Below, in pieces: positions 1 to 6,281 of a stretch of DNA of 48,731 nt (its first letter is position 1; each line of letters starts with the position of its first letter). Made by a program: the position numbers and the translations under genes. Origin of the DNA: Candidatus Microgenomates bacterium (GTDB taxonomy: Bacteria > Patescibacteriota > Microgenomatia > UBA1406 > GWC2-37-13); assembly GCA_023245215.1 (NCBI GenBank), contig JAHFKS010000004.1:1-48731 (forward strand), in the 5' to 3' direction. The notes beneath the pieces were generated by a model. That model was not told where the DNA came from, ran no database searches, and saw only the letters and a list, made by a program, of their open reading frames with translations.

Positions 1-218
1 GGATTTTTCCGGGGTTGGTTTGCCGGTATGACAATATCCTCGGCTAAAACTGCATCAGACCCACAAAAAAAATCCACTTCTGCCTGTTGGGGACCAAGTT
101 CACGTGGAAAATTATCTTTTCTCCATTCTCTTGAAAGTTTTGAAAAAACTGGAAAACCACGCGGTTCTAAAGTGTAATGATCCGGTTTGCTAAAAATTGA
201 TGGATTTTCTTCGGACAT
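1..218 (-). CDS. Partial protein of unknown function (N-terminus only)
   Basis: This open frame runs off the left edge of the window, so only its first 72 codons are visible and it is absent from the ORF track. It begins with ATG (peptide MSEENPSIF...). The visible part is hydrophilic, with no signal peptide, membrane segment or motif that I recognise. It lies downstream of tRNA-Thr on the same strand, and a TATAAT sits between the tRNA and the start, so it may have its own promoter or be read from the tRNA transcript. I assign no function. Confidence 0.6.
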   Translation of the reverse strand, partial: MSEENPSIFSKPDHYTLEPRGFPVFSKLSREWRKDNFPRELGPQQAEVDFFCGSDAVLAEDIVIPANQPRKN

Positions 219-262
219 ATTTATTAAGTAGTGTATTATAGCATGTAGACAATCTTTCCTTG

Positions 263-334
263 AGCCCTGAGTGAGAATCGAACTCACAGTCTAACCCTTA
301 CCAAGGGTTTGTTTTACCACTAAACTATCAGGGC
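263..334 (-). tRNA. tRNA-Thr (GGT)
   Basis: The minus strand folds as a full cloverleaf. The 7-bp acceptor is GCCCTGA/TCAGGGC, the anticodon stem AACCC/GGGTT has loop TTGGTAA giving anticodon GGT, and the T arm contains GTTCGATTC. CCA is not encoded after the discriminator. A TATAAT at 345-350 (minus) lies 10 nt upstream of the mature 5' end. Confidence 0.93.
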
Positions 335-386
335 GACAACTCAAATTATACAAAAAAAATCTTTATTAGGTATAATTTACACTATT

Positions 387-459
387 GGTGACTGTAGCTC
401 AATGGCAGAGCGTCGCCCTGTGGAGGCGAATGTTGCGGGTTCAACTCCCGTCAGTCACC
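387..459 (+). tRNA. tRNA-His (GTG)
   Basis: This cloverleaf has anticodon stem TCGCC/GGCGA and loop CTGTGGA, giving anticodon GTG. The extra G at -1 (387) faces C73 (459), the hallmark of tRNA-His. CCA is not fully encoded. TATAAT at 371-376, 10 nt upstream, is its likely -10 box. It is divergent from tRNA-Thr. Confidence 0.93.
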
Positions 460-511
460 CATTTTCTACTACTTAAGCTATTCTTCAGAAATATTAAATA
501 GAATAAACTTA

Positions 512-537
512 GATTCCCGCTTTTTCGGGGATGACAG
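512..537. repeat. Dispersed palindromic repeat, degenerate copy 1
   Basis: The segment TTCCCGCTTTTTCGGGGATG is an imperfect hairpin followed by ACAGG. It is related to the copies near 4659 and 39344, which share the GGGATGACAGG tail. Its 3' end merges with the Shine-Dalgarno site AGGAGGTGA of the next gene. Confidence 0.55.
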
Positions 538-553
538 GAGGTGATTTAATTTG

Positions 554-808
554 ATGCACAATTGGTACTACTATTCTAACTATAATTACTCGCCTTTTTC
601 AGGTTTGGGCCTTTTTTTATTTATAATTCACGTTTTATTCTGGGGCTTGGTGATAATCTTAGCTATTAAATTGATTAAAAGTCTCTTCGGTCGCTCAGAA
701 TCCTATAGTGATGAAAACGAAACTGTTCAAAAAATAATCAAAAGACGTTATGCTGAAGGAGAGATAACCAAGAAAGAGTTCGAGCAACTAAAAAAAGACC
801 TTGCTTGA
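554..808 (+). CDS. Small membrane protein with C-terminal SHOCT-like domain
   Basis: This 84-aa protein has a Tyr/Asn-rich N-terminus, one transmembrane segment (about residues 18-43), then a soluble tail ending in a SHOCT-like motif (ERRYAEGEIT-type: IIKRRYAEGEITKKEFEQLK). SHOCT domains are short helical C-terminal modules found on many membrane proteins and are thought to mediate oligomerisation. The start is ATG 554, not the tracked TTG 551, because AGGAGGTGA at about 537-545 is correctly spaced for it. Its stop overlaps the start of the next membrane gene, so it heads an operon with the H-cluster protein. Its role in that operon is unknown. Confidence 0.8.
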   Translation: MHNWYYYSNYNYSPFSGLGLFLFIIHVLFWGLVIILAIKLIKSLFGRSESYSDENETVQKIIKRRYAEGEITKKEFEQLKKDLA

Positions 809-1334
809 TGCTATACTGAAGCTAATGGAAGCAAAACCAGCGGTTATAAGAAAAACTTTAGCTTTTTATTTTGATTTGGCTTTACCTGCTTTGGCTTTTG
901 CCATTCCCCTTTTAGTTTCCGGCCCGCAGCTTTTGACCGGAAGTATTGTTAACTGTTTTCTCTTTCTATCTGCGGTTTATTCAAATAGAAAAACTCAGAC
1001 CGCCATAGTGATTGGTCCAAGCATCGCTGCCCTGTTAAACGGCCTTGTTTTCGGCAAATTTACGCCATTTTTAGCCTATTTTCTGCCTTTTATCTGGATC
1101 GGAAACCTCATTCTTATAAAGACTTTCAAAAAAGCAGATATTGTGAATGTTATCACCAGCTCGTTTCTGAAATCTTCTTTTTTGTTAGTCTTTGCTTTTC
1201 TTTACTTCAAATTTTCGCTCGTGCCCCAAATTTTTCTCACGGCAATGGGAATATTCCAATTAATAACTGCTGTATTTGGCGGAGTTTTATTTTTAGGAAT
1301 AAATAAATATGTCAGACTCAGAAAAACTAATTAA
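801..1334 (+). CDS. Polytopic membrane protein paired with an H-cluster protein
   Basis: This 177-aa, very hydrophobic protein has about five or six predicted transmembrane helices with short loops, resembling ECF-transporter S-type or small energy-coupling membrane proteins. It overlaps the SHOCT gene upstream by 8 nt and the hydrogenase-like gene downstream by 26 nt, so the three are translationally coupled. The tracked start is TTG 801. ATG 825 in the same frame would remove eight residues, and neither has a clear Shine-Dalgarno. I know no biochemical function. The tight coupling suggests it is the membrane partner of the next protein, which is inference. Confidence 0.75.
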   Translation: MLDAILKLMEAKPAVIRKTLAFYFDLALPALAFAIPLLVSGPQLLTGSIVNCFLFLSAVYSNRKTQTAIVIGPSIAALLNGLVFGKFTPFLAYFLPFIWIGNLILIKTFKKADIVNVITSSFLKSSFLLVFAFLYFKFSLVPQIFLTAMGIFQLITAVFGGVLFLGINKYVRLRKTN

Positions 1335-2091
1335 CCTTCTAAAACAAAAAGCAAAACTCGTCGCCATGGTCGCTCCTTCATTTCCCATCATGTACGACTT
1401 CCCCCAGATTGTCAGCAAACTCCGCACTATTGGTTTCTCCTACGTCGTCGAGGTTTCGGTCGGAGCTAAAAAAACCAACGAACAGGCGGTCTCCATTCTC
1501 AAAAACAATCCCAATACCCGCTTCATCACCTCTCCCTGCCCCAGCTTTGTCAGATTTATGAGAACCAAACACCCTGATATGCTCCATTACGTTGCCCTTG
1601 AAGTGGACTCGCCTATGGTTGCGACAGCCAAAATTGTCAAGGAAAAATTTCCCGGTTATCAGCCGGTTTTTATCGGTCCTTGCCTGAACAAAAAACTCGA
1701 ATCATCGCAAGATCACCCTAATCTTAATATTTTGGTGCTCACATACCGGGAATTAGAATCAGTTTTTGCGAATTGGTCCAATAAGTCTTATGAAACTAAT
1801 TTGACTAATCTGTCTTTTGACTTGGCTGAAAAGTCGACGCGGATCTACCCTATCGATGGAGGGTTAACAGATTCATCTGGAGCCAAAAACCTCTTAAAAA
1901 AAGAGGAAGTAAGAGTGGTTTCCGGTTGGAAAAACTGCGAAACAGCGATACAAGAATTTGAACAGGATAAAAAAATTCGCCTTCTCGATGTTCTTTTTTG
2001 CGAAGGCGGCTGCATCATGGGGCCGGGAATAACCAGCAAGCTAACGCTTGAAGAACGCAAAAAAAAGGTTTTGGATTATGCAAACGCTTAA
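1309..2091 (+). CDS. [FeFe]-hydrogenase H-cluster domain protein, stand-alone
   Basis: This 260-aa protein corresponds to the C-terminal catalytic (H-cluster) domain of iron-only hydrogenases without N-terminal ferredoxin-type cluster domains. The three signature regions are present. TSPCPSF (Cys77) matches the TSCCPxW motif, IGPCLNKK (Cys125) matches PCxxKK, and FCEGGCIMG (Cys231, Cys235) matches the C-x3-C P3 motif. All four Cys that ligate the H-cluster are therefore kept. The Cys just before the first ligand, used for proton transfer in catalytic enzymes, is Pro. The last codons overlap the convergent hydrolase by 4 nt. Activity is uncertain; a sensory or electron-bifurcating-partner role is possible. 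No HydE, HydF or HydG gene is in the window. Confidence 0.78.
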   Translation: MSDSEKLINLLKQKAKLVAMVAPSFPIMYDFPQIVSKLRTIGFSYVVEVSVGAKKTNEQAVSILKNNPNTRFITSPCPSFVRFMRTKHPDMLHYVALEVDSPMVATAKIVKEKFPGYQPVFIGPCLNKKLESSQDHPNLNILVLTYRELESVFANWSNKSYETNLTNLSFDLAEKSTRIYPIDGGLTDSSGAKNLLKKEEVRVVSGWKNCETAIQEFEQDKKIRLLDVLFCEGGCIMGPGITSKLTLEERKKKVLDYANA

Positions 2092-2903
2092 ACCATCCTG
2101 ATAAAATTCAAGATTGTCTGGCTCAACTCCTTTGGATTATTGATAACAAGAATATGGTTGGCATTTTTGATGAACCTTATTTTTGACTTTACTATTCTTT
2201 TGTGGAGCATTTTGGCAACATCAGGCGGAAAAACCGAATCTTCTTTGCCTTCGATAACTAAAGTCGGAACCGCGATTTTCCCCAACCAATCTGAAGCGTT
2301 GAAATCCATTAGGCTTTCAAATACCATTAGGTAATCTTTCAGGGAGACTCCAGCAATATCCGAAGCAACCCTTATTAAATTATAGTCACCGGTATTTTTG
2401 TATTTCTTAAAGTCTCTGTGGCCCGATAGATGAAAACCCGGGATAATTTTTTCAGCAAGATAAAAAACGTGGTGAAGCGGATTGTTGACCAAGAAAAGGT
2501 GGCTCAAAAAAGGTGATTTGTAGTTAGTATCAACTAAAATCATCGCCCTCGCCAAATCAGGATAAATTCCAACCAAGGTCATCGCCACCATTCCCCCAAA
2601 GCAGTGGCCGATTATGACTGGTTTTTTTATTCTTTCATGGTCTATGAGTCCTTTGATATCTAAGGCAAAGTTTTTTAAAGAGTAGCTTTCTCTTTTTCCC
2701 GGACGGTCTGACAGGCCGTGCGCCCTCAAATCAACGGCGATTGACGAAAATCCCTGCTGGTAGAGGCTAAGGCGTTCTTCGTTCCAGGCCGTCAGATCAC
2801 CTCCTAATCCGTGCAAAAAAATCAGCGGTCTGGTTTTATAGTGGTCGCCCATCGTTTCGTAATATATCTTCGTTCCATCAAAGCTTTTAAAACTTTTACC
2901 CAT
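2088..2903 (-). CDS. Alpha/beta hydrolase with Cys in the nucleophile elbow
   Basis: This 271-aa alpha/beta-hydrolase-fold protein has the oxyanion-loop motif HGLGG (residues 31-35), the nucleophile elbow GHCFGG (99-104), an acid in EGKEDSVF (Asp222) and catalytic His250 in NANHIL. The usual elbow is GxSxG; here the nucleophile position is Cys101, encoded TGC. Cys nucleophiles occur in dienelactone hydrolases, but overall this looks like a general esterase or haloperoxidase-like family member, so the substrate is unknown. The start is ATG with TATTAT (2910-2915) 6 nt upstream and no Shine-Dalgarno, so it is probably leaderless. Confidence 0.88.
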   Translation of the reverse strand: MGKSFKSFDGTKIYYETMGDHYKTRPLIFLHGLGGDLTAWNEERLSLYQQGFSSIAVDLRAHGLSDRPGKRESYSLKNFALDIKGLIDHERIKKPVIIGHCFGGMVAMTLVGIYPDLARAMILVDTNYKSPFLSHLFLVNNPLHHVFYLAEKIIPGFHLSGHRDFKKYKNTGDYNLIRVASDIAGVSLKDYLMVFESLMDFNASDWLGKIAVPTLVIEGKEDSVFPPDVAKMLHKRIVKSKIRFIKNANHILVINNPKELSQTILNFIRMV

Positions 2904-2950
2904 AATTTAATAATACTATTTAAAGGTTTATGATAAAATAGCTTTTAAAT

Positions 2951-3256
2951 ATGGCCCGATCAGAAGCTAGAAAACCAATGAATTTTGTTTTGAGGACGCT
3001 TTTTAGTTCGGCATTTCCCATTACAAGTGCCGCCCAATCTGAAAAAAGATCAAAATTATATCCGGTTTCGATACCAGCAGATATTATTATTAACGGTTTA
3101 ACCGTAGCTGCTCCTATATTCTATGAACAGTTTCTGCCTTTAGTTTTGGCAGCTAGAGCCATGGTCGCAACTGCAACAACAGCAGGAACGATTTTAATTG
3201 ACCATGGTATTCTACAAGAAAAACCACGAACGATTAATAGCCCAATAACAGAATAA
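2951..3256 (+). CDS. Small hypothetical protein, possibly membrane-associated
   Basis: This 101-aa open frame has no family match that I can recognise. It has a basic N-terminus and a long hydrophobic stretch (about residues 48-85, IINGLTVAAPIF... to TILIDHG) that could form one or two membrane helices. It is divergent from the hydrolase gene by 47 bp, with AT-rich -10-like sequence between. There is no good Shine-Dalgarno. It faces the terminator of the candidate small RNA that starts just downstream on the other strand. It could be a spurious ORF. Confidence 0.45.
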   Translation: MARSEARKPMNFVLRTLFSSAFPITSAAQSEKRSKLYPVSIPADIIINGLTVAAPIFYEQFLPLVLAARAMVATATTAGTILIDHGILQEKPRTINSPITE

Positions 3257-3257
3257 A

Positions 3258-3300
3258 AAACGCGCCGGGTCCTCAGATAAGTTCTTCGGACTCGGCTGCG
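3258..3300 (-). terminator. Intrinsic terminator of the candidate small RNA
   Basis: On the minus strand GCCGAGTCC pairs with GGACCCGGC (one A-C mismatch), flanked by CGC/GCG and closed by AGA/TCT inside, followed by TTTTTTATT. The T-tract exists only on the minus strand. Confidence 0.75.
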
Positions 3301-3417
3301 TATATAACGGCCTCTGGCTTAACCTGACCACATTCCTTGAGAAAAGTTTTCTTCCTCGAAATGCGGCATTATTTGTTTTCTCATAGTTCTTTGTTTAACT
3401 TATAAAAACTATCCTAT
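3258..3417 (-). ncRNA. Candidate orphan structured small RNA
   Basis: A consensus-like promoter (TTGACA-17-TATTGT) on the minus strand points into about 160 nt with no convincing gene, ending in a strong terminator. Inside are a GAGGAAG...CTTTTCTC hairpin and GGTC...GGCC with an inner GGT/GCC, then the terminator stem. A 21-codon ATG frame (3384-3319) is present but lacks a Shine-Dalgarno and resembles nothing. It does not match SRP RNA, RNase P RNA or tmRNA as I know their cores. The boundaries are inferred from the promoter and terminator only. Confidence 0.55.
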
Positions 3418-3423
3418 AATTAA

Positions 3424-3452
3424 ACAATAAAGGATATTTTTTTATTTGTCAA
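3424..3452 (-). promoter_or_regulatory. Promoter of the candidate small RNA, flanked by TATCCTATA copies
   Basis: On the minus strand, TTGACA (3447-3452) and TATTGT (3424-3429) are separated by 17 bp. The nonamer TATCCTATA occurs on both sides (3410-3418 and 3462-3470) and could be a repressor or activator site. Confidence 0.7.
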
Positions 3453-3492
3453 GGGGTATTTTATCCTATAAGATTTTTTTGCCTTTTTGAAG

Positions 3493-4065
3493 CTAAATAC
3501 GGAGGTAAAAGTAGTCAATTCCGCTGTTTTCTGCTGATTTTCTATCGTTATCGCTATCACCTATCATAAGATATTCTTTCTTATTTTGACCTTTTATATA
3601 TATCCTATAGAAACCTTTTATATCCGGTTTAAAAAGTTTAACGTCACTCGCGGTTACGACTGTTTTAAAATATTTTGTTAAATTATTTTCTTTGAGTATT
3701 TCATCGACGGTCTGCCTTTGATTATTGGACCAGATATAAAAAGTGTACTTATTTTGATTTACAGCTATGAAATTAAGCGCTTCCTTATTCAAGGTTACTT
3801 CTCTGTTTTTATCAGTCTCGGCCTCTAAATAGAGTTCATCTACGGTTTTTTTCACTTCCGGGCCGTACTTCTTTATCATTTTGTTGTACCCGGCGTATCC
3901 GAGATCTTCGCATTCAGCAGCTAATACAGGATCAAGCGCCGCAAAGTATTTATGGATTTTTTCCTTTACGATCTGCCACTCAATAAATAATTCTACTAAT
4001 GTCAGGTCAAAATCAAAGACGAGGTGTTTTTTCGAAGTTTTACCGAGGTATTCTTCCAAGTTCAT
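3493..4065 (-). CDS. HAD-superfamily hydrolase
   Basis: This 190-aa haloacid-dehalogenase-type phosphatase has motif I DFDLTLV (Asp18, Asp20), motif II in YIWSNNQ, the motif III lysine in FKPDIKGF, and motif IV MIGDSDNDRKSAENSG. The alpha-helical cap between motifs I and II places it with phosphoglycolate-phosphatase-like enzymes, so a small phosphorylated metabolite is the likely substrate. The tracked start (TTG 4110) lies inside the upstream gene. ATG 4065 begins 1 nt after the upstream stop and is the better start, giving a coupled two-gene operon with the SpoU methyltransferase. Confidence 0.87.
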   Translation of the reverse strand: MNLEEYLGKTSKKHLVFDFDLTLVELFIEWQIVKEKIHKYFAALDPVLAAECEDLGYAGYNKMIKKYGPEVKKTVDELYLEAETDKNREVTLNKEALNFIAVNQNKYTFYIWSNNQRQTVDEILKENNLTKYFKTVVTASDVKLFKPDIKGFYRIYIKGQNKKEYLMIGDSDNDRKSAENSGIDYFYLRI

Positions 4066-4066
4066 A

Positions 4067-4627
4067 TTATTTTGAGGCAATCCAATAAGAAACAATTGCA
4101 GCGGAAACAATTACGTTAAGACTCTTGTTTATTCCCCACATAGGAATTTCGACCACCTGGTCAGCCAAGGACAAGGTTTCCTCGGTGATGCCGGACGTCT
4201 CATTGCCTAAAATTAAGGCAACCGGAAAACTGTATTCGGCTTTTGTGTAAGGAATTGAAGATTTATACTGCTCTATTGCTATTATTTGAATTTTATTATT
4301 TGTATTTGATTTGTCATTTGTAATTTGAAATTTGGACTTCAAATCCGCGATCGCATCTTTAGCAGATTTGCTATATTCCCACGGAACGACTTTATAGGTA
4401 CCTATCGAAGCTTTTTTTATCCGTGAATTGGGCGGTATTTCAGTCTCGCCACAGATATACATCTTTTCAATCGCTAAGGCATCAGCTAGGCGGAACAGTC
4501 CGCCGATATTATATGTATCATAGATATTTTCCAAAATAAAATAGATCGGCCGGCGCTTTATGGTTTTTAGCTTGTCAGCGATTTCTTTTTCGTCAACTTC
4601 GCGCAGTTCTTTGGCATTAAGTTTCAT
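4067..4627 (-). CDS. SpoU/TrmH-family RNA 2'-O-ribose methyltransferase with repeat-derived insert
   Basis: This 186-aa SPOUT-class methyltransferase should use S-adenosylmethionine to methylate a ribose in tRNA or rRNA. Motif 1 is NIYDTYNIGGLFRLADA, motif 2 ALILGNETSGI, and motif 3 IPMWGINKSLNVIVSAA, which forms the trefoil-knot binding site. Between motifs 1 and 2 the loop contains FQITNDKSNTNNKIQ, a low-complexity peptide that looks like an in-frame insertion of an AT-rich dispersed repeat. The tracked start is TTG; ATG 4627 has TATAAT 6 nt upstream, so a leaderless start is chosen. The target nucleotide cannot be named. Confidence 0.88.
   Translation of the reverse strand: MKLNAKELREVDEKEIADKLKTIKRRPIYFILENIYDTYNIGGLFRLADALAIEKMYICGETEIPPNSRIKKASIGTYKVVPWEYSKSAKDAIADLKSKFQITNDKSNTNNKIQIIAIEQYKSSIPYTKAEYSFPVALILGNETSGITEETLSLADQVVEIPMWGINKSLNVIVSAAIVSYWIASK
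4282..4334. repeat. AT-rich simple repeat inserted in the SpoU gene
   Basis: This run of TTTGnnTTT-type units (for example TTGTCATTTGTAATTTGAAA) sits inside the SpoU frame and encodes the Asn/Lys/Gln-rich loop. Similar sequence (TTGAAAATT units) occurs in the leader near 26250-26280. Confidence 0.5.
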
Positions 4628-4658
4628 AGCATTATTATAACTCAAAATTTTAAGTCTC

Positions 4659-4684
4659 GATCCCGGCCTTCGCCGGGATGACAG
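4659..4684. repeat. Dispersed palindromic repeat, copy 2
   Basis: TCCCGGCCTTCGCCGGGATGACAGG is a perfect GC-rich hairpin with a conserved tail. In translation it gives the familiar VIPAKAGI-type peptide on the minus strand, which explains the spurious 76-aa ORF there. Related copies are near 512 and 39344. Confidence 0.75.
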
Positions 4685-4699
4685 GCGGGCGACCTATAG

Positions 4700-4728
4700 T
4701 TGACAACTTATTTGCCTTATAGTATAAT
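4700..4728 (+). promoter_or_regulatory. Consensus promoter of the anchored surface protein
   Basis: TTGACA (4700-4705) and TATAAT (4723-4728) are separated by exactly 17 bp. The ATG follows 6 nt after the -10 box, so transcription should start at or next to the start codon, giving a leaderless mRNA. Confidence 0.85.
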
Positions 4729-4734
4729 ACCAGC

Positions 4735-5388
4735 ATGAAAAAATTATTCGCTTTTCTCGTTGTAGTTTTTTCTTTTCTTGCTATCACAGTTTCTGCCTCT
4801 GCCGATTGTATCGGCCAGTATGGCCAATACGGACAGCCATGTCCTTCTTTTGCCATTGTTGTTGACAAAATGGTCGGCATGCCCGGAACATCGCAGGACG
4901 CTACTTCTTATCAATATGTCGACAATCTTTCTGTTTCTGACCCGAGGTTTAAACCCGACCAAGTGGTTTTCTTTAAAGTCAAGATAAAAAATACCTCAAC
5001 TACTAAATTAGTAGGAATGGAAGTTAAAGATACTGTACCTTCATATTTGGATCCAATGGAGGGTCCTGGCAGCTTTGATTCAGCTTCAAGAACCATCACT
5101 TGGAATGCCGGTGACTTTGAAGTCGACGAAGAAAAGGTCTTTTATCTTAAAATGAAAGTCATGACCCAGGCTAATCTGCCTTCTGATAAAGGTCTGTTCT
5201 GTGTGAGCAACTTTGTTAAAGCCAGTTCAGCCAACGCTTATGATGACGATACTGCGGCTCTTTGTATCGAAAAACAGGTTTCTGCTCCTCCTAAGGTCCC
5301 TTCTGCCGGACCGGAATTGGGAGTTCTGCTCTTTTCAGGCGAAATAGCCTTGCTTGGAGCCGGAATATACCTCAAGAAAAAGGCTTAA
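4735..5388 (+). CDS. Secreted DUF11-like surface protein with C-terminal anchor
   Basis: This 217-aa protein has a signal peptide (residues 1-23, ending SASA), a beta-rich domain like the DUF11/'conserved repeat' fold (about 50-165, including FFKVKIKNTS and YLDPMEGPG), a short Pro-rich linker and a C-terminal sorting-like tail. The tail is SAGPELGVLLFSGEIAL... followed by KKK, a pattern like LPxTG-type anchors (motif, hydrophobic segment, basic end). It is probably exposed on the cell surface. It stands alone behind a consensus promoter. No sortase gene is visible in the window. Confidence 0.8.
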   Translation: MKKLFAFLVVVFSFLAITVSASADCIGQYGQYGQPCPSFAIVVDKMVGMPGTSQDATSYQYVDNLSVSDPRFKPDQVVFFKVKIKNTSTTKLVGMEVKDTVPSYLDPMEGPGSFDSASRTITWNAGDFEVDEEKVFYLKMKVMTQANLPSDKGLFCVSNFVKASSANAYDDDTAALCIEKQVSAPPKVPSAGPELGVLLFSGEIALLGAGIYLKKKA

Positions 5389-5471
5389 CTTCTATCTCAT
5401 AGCTAATCTTTTTAGGTTAATGTGGTTAATTTGTTTATAACTAAATAACCTCTCTCTAATCATCACTATAG
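5389..5471. other. Spacer with nothing recognised
   Basis: AT-rich spacer between the surface protein and the structured island. I see no gene, terminator or repeat that I can support. Confidence 0.5.
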
Positions 5472-5500
5472 TTGAAATTTGACCGTTGCTATGCTATACT
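5472..5500 (+). promoter_or_regulatory. Promoter of the structured RNA island
   Basis: TTGAAA (5472-5477) and TATACT (5495-5500) are separated by 17 bp, predicting initiation near 5507, just before the first stem of the structured region. Confidence 0.6.
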
Positions 5501-5506
5501 ATAGGG

Positions 5507-6022
5507 CATATGTTTAAGGGACGAAACATATCACCATCGAAAGTATTGAATATCTTTAATACCCAGGAATTTGGGAGCAAATCATTTGCTTCCTAATTCT
5601 TGGGCATTTTTTTGCCCGAGAAAACTTGTTTCGTCCCAGGCGGGGACTAGCGCTCCGCCTAAGGGCGGAGCATTTACTAGTCCCCGCCCCCATGGGTTTT
5701 AAAAAATGGGGTCTCGGACGAAGTGTTGAGAGGAAGCTTGCTATATAGCAAAGCATGACAACTCAACGCACTTTTACAAAATGGGTATAGGCGTCTTGAT
5801 TCAGAATCAGATTCTTTAGCTTGGGTCTGAGGAAGATGAAAAGATGTCTATTTCGCCTTAATTGGCGAATCAGGTTATTTATATGGGCTTTTATGGGCAA
5901 ATGGGCTAAAAAGCATGGCTAATTGAATACGAATTCAACCTGAAATCCTATCTATCCTACCATCTTAAATGATGGATGGACTCACTTTGCGGATGAATAT
6001 TTCATCCTTAGAGCGAGTCCAT
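5507..6022 (+). ncRNA. Candidate large structured RNA of unknown family
   Basis: About 515 nt with no credible gene carry many long, mostly perfect stems. GGGACGAAAC (5518-5527) pairs with 5628-5637. CCCAGGAATT (5562-5571) pairs with 5595-5604 and encloses GGGAGCAAAT/ATTTGCTTCC. GGCGGGGACTAG (5639-5650) pairs with 5677-5688 and encloses GCTCCGCC/GGCGGAGC. CCCAT/ATGGG lies near 5689-5710, TTGCT/AGCAA near 5738-5750, TTCGCC/GGCGAA near 5852-5869, and TTGAAT/ATTCAA near 5923-5937. ATGGACTC (5976-5983) pairs with 6015-6022 and encloses GGATGAA/TTCATCC. It is followed by an A-rich linker and a 55-aa membrane-protein gene. I cannot match it to RNase P, tmRNA, a group I or II intron, or any large RNA whose sequence I recall. 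Confidence 0.65.
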
Positions 6023-6113
6023 AAAGAAAGGAGGATTTCAAAAAAAAGAATAAAGTAACAAAGAAAAGAAAACAAAGCAAAAAAAGAAGTAAAAAATCAC
6101 TGAGGAGTAAAAA
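6023..6113 (+). other. A-rich linker with a strong Shine-Dalgarno but no gene
   Basis: Almost pure purine sequence links the structured RNA to the 55-aa gene. It begins with AAAGAAAGGAGGATTTC, a strong ribosome-binding-like site with no ATG, GTG or TTG at a usable distance. It ends with GAGGAG (6102-6107), which does serve ATG 6114. Confidence 0.5.
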
Positions 6114-6281
6114 ATGGGTCCACAAGATAAGAAAAACGTTCGGATATTTATTTTGTTTCTGTTGTTCGGAATCACGTTTTGTTGCGTGATGTGGGCACTC
6201 GTGTTCGGAGGCGCTGCGTGGCTTTACGACCAGATGAAAAATCTCGGTCTGCTTTCAAGCCAGCTTGAGCTTCTGATTTAA
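6114..6281 (+). CDS. 55-aa single-pass membrane protein of the RNA island
   Basis: This gene is too short for the ORF track. ATG 6114 follows GAGGAG with a 6-nt gap. The protein begins MGPQDKKNVR, then has one transmembrane helix (residues 11-38) containing LFGITFCCVMWAL, and ends with an amphipathic tail (DQMKNLGLLSSQLELLI). The pattern LFGIxxCC...AL recurs in the membrane segment of the 246-aa protein just downstream, which argues that both are real and related in origin or partner. It resembles no family that I know. Confidence 0.72.
   Translation: MGPQDKKNVRIFILFLLFGITFCCVMWALVFGGAAWLYDQMKNLGLLSSQLELLI

Noticed and set aside
3258-3417. SRP (4.5S) RNA as identity of the small RNA
   Set aside because: GGTCAGG and GCAGCC are present, but the GGAAG-NAGCA core that joins them in SRP RNA is missing.
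4650-4880. 76-aa minus-strand ORF ending in VIPAKAGIE
   Set aside because: The peptide is the translation of the dispersed palindromic repeat and the frame crosses the promoter of the surface gene.
5556-5756. 66-aa minus-strand ORF in the structured RNA
   Set aside because: It falls across long hairpins and has no family or ribosome-binding site.
5881-5916. Three ATGGGC copies that might hint at a repeat array or CRISPR
   Set aside because: The copies are 6 bases long, unevenly spaced and without spacers. No CRISPR array is seen anywhere in the window.
5507-6022. RNase P RNA, tmRNA or group I/II intron as identity of the large RNA
   Set aside because: I see no GAGGAAAGUCC/ACAGNRA core, no tRNA-like ends or tag, and no intron-encoded protein or domain V motif.
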